Below are positions 15,001-27,000 of a DNA stretch of 64,000 nt, in pieces. This DNA is from JAFGQU01 sp964483625 (GTDB lineage Bacteria; Omnitrophota; Gorgyraeia; Duberdicusellales; 4484-171). Numbering within the stretch: the first letter of the stretch is position 1; the number at the start of each line of letters is the position of its first letter. Made by a program: the position numbers and the translations under genes. The stretch spans positions 1 to 64,000 of the forward strand of contig CAZABB010000002.1 in NCBI GenBank assembly GCA_964483625.1. The letters run 5' to 3'. Below the pieces are notes generated by a model. It was not told the DNA's origin. It worked only from the letters and a program-made list of their open reading frames with translations, and did no database searches.

Positions 15001-18000
15001 TACACCCATACGGGCGTCAGAGCCGAAGACTTACTTTGAGCATTGATTTCACCGACAATCGCCAGATCCATACGGCTGACCATGCGGTCACGCAAAGATA
15101 CTTTCTCAAAAACATTATATTCCCCGCGCGTACGCTTTGCCGCCTCAGAAACCATCTTCATCCCGTGTTCCTGATGAAGCGCTTCGGTCCTTCCTACCGC
15201 GCGCATCAGGTCGAGAGCAGAGATAAAATGGTTAAAGACGAATTCATAGAGCAGATAGAAACCAAGCAATACCACACCTAACACGAAATTGCTGCTGCAG
15301 AAATAAAGGCCGGCAATAATCAAGGCGCTTTTGGCTACGGACACTGCCGGGCTTACCAGAGGATACGCCTTCTGGAATAACGGCGATCTCTGATACAAGG
15401 TCGTGGTAAGACTATTTGACTCCCGAGTTTTTGCGAGCTCGTATTCGAGCGCGTTATGGAAGGAACGGGAAGCGGCGGCATCGGAAAGATCAATGTTTTC
15501 CTGGGCAATAATGGCCGAGAAACGTCGTTGCGAAAGTTTTAACCGCTCCCAGAGCGGCGGCCCGCGGGGAGAAACGCCGGTCTGAAGGATTCGTGAGAAA
15601 AACAATCTTGCCAGATAGAGCGCGACTCCCATTCCGACTACGACAGGGATGATTCTGACCGCCAGCGTACCGAGATGCATCGTCTTTACCAGCACCGTGC
15701 TCATCTCGATGCCGAAATACGGCAGGGTGAAAAGAACGAACAAAGCTCCCAGAAGGACGTTCACAACGCATTTTGTCATACGGGAAGAAAAATCGTCTTC
15801 CGATACCGGCGTGGAATCAAGTCCCGTTTCCGCTTCACTCAGCGAAGCGTCGTCCATCGCGCCTAAAAACACAAACGGCACAAACCCACCCAGGAAGAAC
15901 GGCGGTAGATTGAGACCGAAAACAGCAGCTATTAATATACTTATAATCAGGACAACCGCTAAGACAACGCTCCAGCGTTTTAACGACATATTCTTTATAT
16001 CATCCAATCGTCCTTTACCGGGCGTGGGAATGAATCTGCCATATTGATCCCGCAGGCTCATGATGAGAGAGGGTATCATACTTGAGATCAGGCTCATTGT
16101 CGCGGGCAAACAAAGCAATAGAAAACTGAAGAATTCGGCGGCCACACCGCCAAGATAAATAAAAGCGGTATGAAAGACAGGGACAGCCTTCTCTTTAAAG
16201 AAAGAAAAGGGCTGCTCTCCGCCAAAGGCGGATTTCACTGCCGCAGGCATAAATACGGAGGCAGTCCGTTCTAAGAGGATAGTAACGGACCGCCCCAAGC
16301 CACGGATAATTGAGGAAAGAAAGTTCATAAAGTTCACTGAGTTGACAGAGTTCACAGGTCCGGTAACTGAGACATGCAGACGGAATATTCTCTGGAAAAG
16401 ATAGCAGATCTTGGTGAAGGCGGGAATATGAATCAGAACAAGAATAAAAACAAATAGATCCACAGAAATAATTATTATCGCAACCAATGCCGGCGGTGCC
16501 GTAGGTGCGATATCACTTAACCAACCCCACTGAGATATGATCAGAAGTGGTAACGCTACATTCACCTGCATCCCGCCTTCTTTGGCTTTCTTGGCCAGCT
16601 TCGTAAACGCCTCCCCTAAACTGTCCAGACGCGCCCTCACGCTCGGTAATCCTTTCACCCGTTCATCCTGCATCAATGCCGCAGGTATAAAAACAAGAGC
16701 AGCCGCTGCTTTGAGGATAGCAACGGACTGCTCGCCACGGATTAAAGGTAAGACGTTATTCAATGCCGCGAGGCCAGGCAAGACATTGTTCAATCTCCGT
16801 AATCCTGCCCGAATCACTGTAATCGATGCCGCAGACATAAATAAAACATACGAGACAGGACTTTCTGGAGAAGAAACATCCTGCCTCCCGCCAGAGGCGG
16901 ACTTCGCTGAATAGCGAACAGATGTACTCAGTAGGCTACGGATTTTGGGTAAGACGGGAAATCTATCTTTACTATTCGCACCTATCATTCCTACCCCGAT
17001 AAACGGTAAAACAGACGAAAACGCGATGTGTCCGGCGGCCATCCATACAAGCGCGAAGATACCTGCGGCGACAATAACCCCGGCACAGAATGTCCGCACA
17101 TCCTCACTCCGTTTCATCATCCAGGCGCCAAATCCCGCACCGAGAATCACACCGAGAATAATAAACCAATAAGCGCAATCGCCCTGGCCCATGATCCTCT
17201 CCGGATCTGCACCGTCATACACACCCAACCAGATAAATAAGAAACCTAAAATAAATGTCACATATACATACGCCCAGGCGTTTGCCATATTTCCATGAAT
17301 CCGCCGTAAAAGAAAATATCCCGCCACTCCGACCACAATCACGCCAAAGACAGTAAAAACGGGTGCCGCCGGATCAAGGAGACTGACTATGTTGGTTACA
17401 TTACTCATAGCCGCCCCCGTCTCTGCCGCCAGTAATGGCGGTAAAACAAATCCAACACAACCATGCAAATCTTTTAAAGTTGAGGGGGCACGATTTAGAT
17501 ATCCAGCGATCTCTAATAGCCCCTTTTGAGGATTATCAGGATCAAAATGCACTCCGGTCATTCCCACATTTTGAGCCCCAAGAACATTAGGTTCACTATC
17601 ATCGACAAAAATACATTGATGTACTGGAACTGCAGCCCGCACTGCCGCCGTCCTATAACTTTCCGCCTCTGGTTTGAGTATCCCTATCTGGCAAGAAACG
17701 ACAAAGTCATTTTTCTTTCTGCGACGCGTTCCGAACATAGAAAGAATCATCCCGCCTAAGGGCAATACCATAGAAACACCATCGTTCGAATGATTACCCT
17801 TGCTAACGGGAATTTCGGTGGGTATAAATAGTTCTTCCCGGTCATCAATTAAAGAATCAAGAAAATTAGCAATCATAACGGCACTATATTGATGCTCAAA
17901 AGAAAGTTCGTTGATTTCCCAAGCGCGGCCTTCAATCGCGTGATCGTGATACGTTTCATAAAGACCGGGTATTGTTTCATCATCTTGATCTTTTGCCGGG

Positions 18001-21000
18001 CCGCCGACAATCCAGCCCGCGATTTGCTCCTGACGAGAAACTCCATCAAGAACATACCCGTTATCGGGATAAAAAAGGATATCATGAGGATTATAGATAT
18101 CATATCCTGTCACAAACCTCAATCCGTGAATGTTTACTCCTTCGATTACAGAGTTCCAAAGAGCTATCCCCGCATTGAAATATCTCGGCGTGTACATTAA
18201 GGGATCACTTGTCTGCATATGTGTCGCATCAACAACAAAAAGCATACGCGCCTTATCTAGCCTGCTTTTATTGGAACCTCTACGCCAGGCATCTTTTTCA
18301 ACCGCTGCATCAAACTCATCCTGTTGAGCTAAAGCTAATAACTCGTCCCCGCGGGCTAAAAGAATTTCTCGGGAATAATTCTGCTCTTGCTCTAATCCAT
18401 AGAAAGCTATGATCTCCTCCGGCATCAAGCTTAATTCCGAAAGAACAATAAAGTCATAATGCTCTCTCTCACGGGTAAGCGGCGCTGTCATTTCTTCGAT
18501 ATGGGCCTGGATATAATTTATCAATTCCTGCTCATTAATGCGATATTCGGAATTAATTTCCGCTTCACTCACAATGTCCGGATGGATATATGTCAGTTGC
18601 AACAATCGTACCGCCGCAAGCATGCGCTCATCAATATCATCAGCAACTTTGGGATCACCTATTCGGAACATCGAAACATCTTGATGTTCAGAAAGAAACC
18701 TCCACCCCTGAAGTGCCGCCTGAGCTGTATTAAGAGCTAACTTTCGATCATTATTAAAATCGGCAATGCCGGATGCTGTTGACATAGCTGCCACATAGGA
18801 TCCGGTTGCCGGAGTAGAATAATCTCCGGGTTGCCCTCCGCGGATGATCCTCTCGTTTCCGAACGAATAAGTAATGGCTGTCTGCCTTTCAATCGGTCCC
18901 TCCTCGGCATGCACTGTACCAGATAATTCCCCCTTAGTAACCTGCATTGCTACCATCCAAGGAGCCTGTGCCATGAGAATGTCTTCTATGCGATTATCCT
19001 CTACCAATTCAAAAGGACTGTATGGCTGCAAGAAAAGATGCCATACATTGTACATCTGGGTAAGATAATGGACACTCGCCAAAGCATTTCCTTCCGGTAT
19101 TAACGTATGCGGCATATTTTCATAAATATCTACTGTTTCTCCTTCCTCGTTGATTACCCTTATATTCTCACGCTGAATAACCGGATATAATGCAGTATTT
19201 CTATAAGTAAATGCGTTAGTCATTGTATCGGCATGGGAAGCGGCGGCATTTTCACTGACCACAAACATATTAGATTTATAAAATACGCCGTCTATCTCAA
19301 GTACAACGCAATATATTCCGGCGCGGTTAATCTTGGGCTGAATACGGTAACGAACTTCCTGGGTAGAATCAAAAATTGTCGGGCCATTATTAATCGTCCC
19401 GAAATTATTCGATCCCATTGCCGTGGTACGATAAATAACACCATTATCGTCAACGATATAATATTTCGACCCGGATAACTTATTTCCATCCAATGTGCCG
19501 AGGCCGGTTTGCGCGTTAGGATATGAGACATATATATTCTGATGGAAAACGTTACTCTCCGGATAGAGCGCATAAGGGGCTTTAATCAATCTTGCCGGTA
19601 AGCTGAATGCATCCTGAGCGGTGTTTGAAGAAAAACCTATGGGGTCCGGTAACGGATAATCAGTATCATCCGGCGTCATTACTGCAATAGTAAAATCTGG
19701 TCTGCCTCTTTCCGGTTGATCACCAACCTGTACCGGCTGCTCGTCAATTTCCTCAAAAGAAGGATTGATCAGAAGGTTTTCCGGCGCAGATCTATCAGCT
19801 AACCATTGATCCGGAGTAACGATCGCCAGCTCATCTCGGCGGGAATCGGCATATTCTACATAGTCTTGGAATTTTTCAATTTTAATCTGAGTATCATGTT
19901 CAGGGTGGTCATCAAAATCGTGAAACAATAACACAAGAGTCCTTCCCGGATCAGCAATGACATTGCCGATCAATTGCCGGAAATCTTCCATGCTCGTCCG
20001 CGGCGTAATAACCCGACTGTACATTGAGTAGGGGTTGCCCGGAAAGATGTTGGTTCCTGAATCATCAATATGATGCATTCCGTAATTTCTTATTACAAAA
20101 CGCTGGACATCATCGTTCGTTTTAAAGAGCGGGGAAGCATAACTCGTAGCTGGAACTCCCTGCGACAATAAATCTTCCTTAGATCCCACAATTTCCCAAC
20201 GTTTTTTATATTCGCTTAATTCTCTCATATCATCCGGAGAAGTCCGGGAGTGCGAAGCAAGTTGATGGCCCCTTTCGACAAGCGAAAGAGCATCTTCCCA
20301 ACTCATATACCTCTCATACCCCGTATCAGATGTAATACCGGTTATAATATGAAAAACGCCCGGGAAACCATGTTGATCAAGGATCTCAGCCGCTTCTAAC
20401 TGTTTTTCCCACATATCATCAAATCTAAAAATCACATAAGAACGTTTAAGGCCGGCTTCGTAAAGTTTCACTCCGTCTAAATACGCCGTAAGGTCGCTTC
20501 CTGAACTGACACTGATAAGCACCCGTGCCCCACGGACATCATTATGAGAAGGCTTGTATTCTTTCACAACATACGATATTGATCGGGATTCTTCAGAAGT
20601 ATAGATAATTCTATTCAACAAACCTCCTTGACCATCAAACTCTTCTATTGCTACCTGCACCTGACCTGAACTATACCGATTAATATCCAGCATAAATTCA
20701 ACAACATACTCTTGATCAGGATCTATTTCGACTAAATAAGAATAACCTATACCTTCCCCGTTTAAGGCTAAAGAGTTTTCAGGCGCAGGCCAAACTCCGT
20801 GATCGTTACGATCTATGCCCCATCCTTCTGCTAAAACCCAACCTCTTACATTTGCATCATCGATAACAACTGATTCTACCGGCGGCGTAGGGGTGATACT
20901 TAAAATGTTATTCGTTCTGTCTGTGGACTCAGGAGAAGCCGTATAACCTGTCTCCTCAACTGCATACGTTTCTATTTCATACACGTCATCGTCCTGCCGG

Positions 21001-24000
21001 GCAACATACGTTACCGGCTGCTGCTGAGATAACAACGACACGCCATCATTTATTCTTGCGCCGACTCTTGGCCCCATAAACATGAACATATTACCTAACA
21101 TGCAAACAACAATGATTATCGCAAAGACTGAACTTAAAGCTCTCCTCGTTCTGCATCGAATAATCCGCCCCAAGAAAATACCTATCATGTTGAAAAAAGA
21201 CACCAATAACCGGGAAAACTCTGTTTTCTGGGAAATTAATAACATATCAATTACTGCAGGTATAAGGAAAAATACCAAAAACATAGTAGCAAAAAAGTTT
21301 GGTTCACCCGATGTTTGATAAGAATACTGGTTGACCAAAATTACAATACCCCCTAATACAGACCATTTCGCCAGATGGAGCAACTCTACGGTTCTCCTCC
21401 TTATAACGGCCCCTTTCTTCTGTTTTCCTTGCCGTGTCCCCCAACCCATTTCACGCGATTTAGATATCGCATAATAATTAAGCGAAATACCGATAATAAG
21501 GTAAATGATAGGAAAGGCAATTCCGTAGAAGAATCTGAACCGGCTATCATCATCGCGTTTATAGAGGTAATATAAGGCTGTAAGGAACGGCGTGAGAGAT
21601 ATACCTACCACATACGCAGATATTGGTGTTCCTTGAGTAAGTGGACGCCAGACAATAAGATAAAAGGTAATTCCCAATGAAGCATAGGCTAAGAGAGCAT
21701 TCATATAAAAAAGCATTGCAGCCACAGGATGACGTTTCCACATAAAACGGGCGGCGTTAGCCGTTTCGGGGAAATACGATTTTTTCCAACGGATTTGTTG
21801 TTTTTCGAACTGACGTAAATTATCGGGGACAATTGTTGTGGCTCTTGCTTCGGCATGATAGAGTACTTTTGACTGAAGACCTCTGCTCAACACCATATTT
21901 GTTAAAGCCCTATCATCACCAAAAGTTCTCCGCACGCCGAGAAATGTTTGGTTTAAGAAATCCTCCGTAAGATCCTTTATTGCGTCATACCGATAAGCAG
22001 CAAATGCTCCCGACAAGCAAGTGACTGAACCATACACACTCTCTGATGCTTTAAAGATACGAAACATCACCCAATACCAGACTGTCTGCATTTTGGTCAG
22101 CAAATTATCGTTGGAGTTTTCCACATCTACATGCCCACATACTGCACTGACATCTTCTTCATAAAAGGGTTGAACCACATTGCGCAACGAATCAGGTTGA
22201 AGGTAACTGTCCGAATCTAAAAAGATAACGACCTCTCCAGTCGCGTGTTTAATACCTTCAGCCATTCCATGTCTCTTCCCACGATTCTCCGGGAATCTTA
22301 CGATTTTTATTTTTCCTTCGGGGAATTCTTCCTTAACCTTTCGCATCTCGCGAAAAGTAGAATCTGTGGAACCATCATCTACAGCGATAACCTCAACTAA
22401 TTCTGCAGGATACCCCGTCTGTAACGCTGAACGGATGGTAGCTGCAATTCCTTTTTCTTCATTCAATGCTGAGATGACTACAGTAACAGAGGGATAATAG
22501 CCGTGATAGCCAGGAGCCTTATAGAGAACTACACCGGAAAAGAAACGGAACATAATCACTAGAGAAGCAGTTAAGAGGTAAACAGAGTGCAAGGGGTGGT
22601 AGCTAAACTCATGGATATTGATCCACTTAAAATAGATAATACTACCAAGCACTGCGAACATCAAACTCACCGCTATTGTCTTAACCATCTTGTCCCAAAG
22701 ATCATGCCGAGAAGTATCCAACGGAACGACATTCGGAGCAGTGATGTTTACCGAACTAGACATTGCCTGCGGAGTATCATCGCTAAAGCTTGAGGCAAAA
22801 CTGAAATCTTTCGCTAAGACAGCGGTGATTGATCGCGCCTGTGAGTCAAGCAAAAATACCTCACGGGAAACCCCCCTGATCAAGCGACGGCCATGCGTTG
22901 TACGCAAATCGGCGGTGGCGAATATACGCTGGTGCCGGTCAATATACCGGATATATCGAGCGGTCATACGTACCCGCTGCTGCGGGTCGGTTTCTTGAGA
23001 AAGCTTCTGGATAAAATGCAAGTAGGAAAGATGATTGATTTCTCTGGTTTTGGTGAGATAGAAACGGTAATCTTCTTGTTCGGCTGGGGATAATCTGCGG
23101 TAATAGGCAACCTCGGCAAGGGTAACGAGGATTTCTTCGGCAAACGCGTCATAAATATTAACCGGAGGGCCACGCAGATGATACCGGTAAGCATGCAGTG
23201 ATTCATGATACCCGGTAACTCGGGCGGCGATCTCTCTTCCCCGGTCCATTTGCATTGTCGAATCGGCCGGGGCGGGAACCAGAAACGTACTTAATTGGAT
23301 TCTCCCGTTTACACACCGCCCTAAACTCATCAGATTATCTGCCAGGACATAATGCGCACGTAAAAACTCCGCATGAAGCTCCTCATGCAGATCCGCAATG
23401 GTTTCAAAGATATCGTCGAAATACGTCCGGTGCGTATCGGTTAAACCACTCCGGACAGAAGCTCCTTTTGATGTCTTCTTTGTCGTCACACTTTCATTCA
23501 AAACAATGACCGGACCATGCTGAGAGGTTCTCCCGCCACGGGCCCTCTGATTACGGTGATTAAAGAATTGATTCCAGTGATTATTTAATCTCTGTAATCC
23601 CCGCTGAATCACTGTAATCAAACTAACGAAGTTAGTTGCAGAATTCTTTCGCGATGTTGTTGACGGTAAACGTGGGCCTCTTGTTGAGGAAGGTATCACA
23701 CAGGCTGATGATCTCGCCGGAATACCCGTCGTTGAGAGTGACCCACTGATCGCCGGTGTACGTTTTGACCTGTTTGTGCGCGTAGATGCAGAAAAGATAA
23801 ATCTTTCCCCTGACGTCGTTACAGGATAGATAGATAAGCTGTTCCACGGGAGAGACAAGAATGTGGCTGATGTTGAGGCTGGCAGCTGGTGACATGATGC
23901 ACCTCCTTTTCTATCGGTTAGCGCATAGCGATAAGCGACTAGACGCATACCATTAAGGTTAATAAAATTTAATCTCCGTAATCCTGCCCGAATCACTGTA

Positions 24001-27000
24001 ATCGATGCCGCAGGCATAAATACAGAGGCAATCCGTCCTAAGAAGGTAGTAACGGACCGCCCTCCGCCAAAGGCGGATTTCACTGAATACTTTTTCAAGG
24101 TATTCAACAAGCCACGGATATAGGGTAAGACAATAAATAATACGATTGAGCTCACAAAAGCAGCGGTACCCAAATTCTGTTCCCATAGCGATAACCATAT
24201 CAACGGAAATCCGGCTTTTGCGAATAAAAAGATACACGGAAGGATCAGCGCAGCAAGGTTTTCTCTTTCCTCATAAAGCTCAGCTAATTCCTCTTCTAAA
24301 GAATCTATGGTTTCCTGCGCGGCACGGGCATCATTATTCCACCCTTTCCGTTCATAAATATTCTTCTCTCCCCGGGCGCTCTCTAACTGGTTTTGGAGAT
24401 GAGCGATCGCCGTATCGATCCTCTGTCTCTGCTCTTCTCTCCGCTCATCGGCTTCCCGGCGACGCTGAACCCGGCGCTCTTTGTCTTCTTTTATCCTCTC
24501 CGCCGGTGTCTTCTTCTTTATCCTCTTGAAAATACCCAGCATGACCGGAGCACCGGCTAACCAGGAAGTTTCCCCGAATAATTTAAACTCAAACTGCTCC
24601 TTAATGTAATCCTCCGCCATAATCTCCAGCGCATCAACTCCCAGATTATATAAAACGAACAGGGCTCCGATTGTCACTACAATCAACGCCGCCCATTTCC
24701 ATAACCCCAGCTCATCGTCTAAAATAACGAACAGTAAATACTCTAATACCATCACAACCACAATCGCCCCGATCATCACTACGATAGCAAATCCTACATC
24801 TCCGGGGGTCATGCCGCTGAATACCTGTGTAGCGAAGAACCATCCCGCCCCGATAAGAAATAGAATAAACCCGATCTTTAATACGACATCGAGGAAGCGC
24901 CAGACACCGTACTGCATGATAATTCCCGCGGCAATAAGAAGTAAGGACAACGCGAATAAGGCGCCGAGGCCAGCCAGGATAGTTACATTACCCATCCCTG
25001 TATCTCCCTCTGCCGCCAGTGCCGGGGTCGGATGAACAATCGCGAACAACGCGATACCGGCCACAATGAAGACGCGGGCGGCTGCTCTTGGGGAAAGAAC
25101 AGCACTACCCAAGCTACGGATATAGGGTAAGACATTGGTTAATCTCTGTAATCCTTTCATAATCACTGTAATCAATGCCGCAGGCATAAAAACAAGAGCA
25201 GCCGCTGCTTTGAGGATGGCAACGAACTGCTCGCCACGGATTAAAGGTAAGACGTTATTCAATGCCACGGGCCTAGATAAGACATTGTTCAATCTCCGTA
25301 ATCCTGCCCGAATCACTGTAATCGATGCCGCAGGCATAAATAAGACAAAAGAGACAGGACTTTCTGGAGAAGAAATATCCTGCCTCAGGCTACGGATTTT
25401 GGGTAAGACAAATTGTATGAGGGAACAAATGGAATATTTGAAAGAAAACCATCCGGTGGGAACGATATTTCCGGCGAAGGGAAGAAGATTACGCGTTAAT
25501 GGTTTTGCCGCCGCTGATAAGGAACGAATTGAGCTTGCTGCGGATAATGTTCGCGTTCTGCGGGCTGAGGTTATTCCACCAGCCGGAACTGCCCCTGCCT
25601 TTAACGCTGTCCCCCGCGACCCGGAAACGGTATTGGTACTTCCAGCCGGAACGAGTTGCCCAAAGATGGATATGATTATCTTTCGAACTGATTCTGGTAA
25701 TGTGAAGATCGACGAATTCGCGCATTGTATATCACCTCCTTTACGTACGATTACTGCGGCGAAACCAAGCAGGATAATCGCAATCACCGGAGGAGCGGTC
25801 GCGTCCGGGAGGAAATCATGTATATAGGAAGCCGCGTTGAACTGACTGATAAGAACATGTACCTGAGAGGTAAATGCGGGAAACATCGACGATGCCGAAG
25901 ATAACGCCGCCGAACCCGCGGCTCCCGCCGCATGTGTGCCGGCGGAGAGGAAAGAATCCAGTGTCGATACCATTGCCAGCGGCACCATCAGAGAGTGGAC
26001 GTTTCTTTCAGAAGAACCTCTTTCCGAAGAAGGACGGTTATTGCCTTTGCGGCTGTCCTTGCGGGAGAAGACATTCCCCACAATAGCGCTTATACCGTTA
26101 AGGTTGTTGAATAAAATAAAGACACCGATAAGAGCCACGTTCAATCCCGTATGCATTCCCAGCCAGATAAACACCACACCAAAGGCGCTGCCGATAAGCA
26201 TCGCGATATTCCCGGCTACGGTACGCGTTTTATTCTGATCAGTCATTTTTTTACCGAGCCCCCAACTCAATAACGCTCTCAGTATCCGGCCGCCGTCCAT
26301 GGGGAACGCCGGGATCAAATTGAAAGCGCCTAAGGCGAGATTGATCAGGGCAAAGTTTATGAGCCCTTGAGAAAGGCTCACCGAATCGAAACCAAGACGT
26401 ACATCGGCACCCATCGTAAGCCCCAGAGCCAGTAGTACCGGCGCGGCAATAAAGATATTAAACGCCGGGCCGGCAAGGGCCACCCAGAATTCACTTAACG
26501 GGTTCCGACGATACGCATCTCTGGCGCTCTGCGCGTCTAAGTGCGCCACGCCGCCGATAGGAGAAAGCGTAACGTGATCGGTATCGATACCGTAGCGCCG
26601 GGCGACAATGATATGGGAGAATTCATGAGCCAGAACGAATGCCAGCACGACACCCAGATATACCAGTGTGGCCGTTTTGCCGAACGGCAAAGCAATCAAA
26701 CCGGCAAGTACCGCCAATATAAGAACAGGTAACGACCAGTTAAGACGCACGGGAATCGCGGTAGGGATCTGCAAACCTGAATCCCACCCCGCCCGGATGA
26801 ATTTGAATTTGTTCTTGCCTTCCGAAGTTGAAGCGGAATCTATATCACTTGATTTCGGTTGCGCTGAACTTTCCGCCGGTTCAACGTCCTCTTTTTTCTC
26901 TTCCCCGCCAGAAACTTTTTCATCCTTTTCCGGTTCGGAAATATCCAGGGTGCTTATTACCTCTTCTGCCAGCTTTCCGTCTTTGGCTCCCGCGTTTTTC

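Larger units (their letters stand above)
14480..17400 (-). other. Second polytopic membrane block of the giant protein
   Basis: At least twelve hydrophobic helices (for example VFGVIVVGVAGYFLL, SLKRWSVVLAVVLIISILIA, VVLLGFYLLYEFVF) with soluble helical loops, interrupted by in-frame repeat sequences at 16201-16345 and 16672-16955. It is not recognised as a known transporter. It precedes the exported Thr/Pro linker and LysM domains, so its last helix should leave the chain outside the cytoplasm. Confidence 0.6.

Noticed and set aside
23959..24237. 92-codon minus-strand frame in the same phase as the nested small genes
   Set aside because: Starts at GTG without a ribosome binding site, and the giant frame here encodes a clear coiled coil and membrane helix.
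16201..25413. Insertion sequence or transposon
   Set aside because: No transposase frame and no terminal inverted repeats of usual length. The units are short palindromic repeats.
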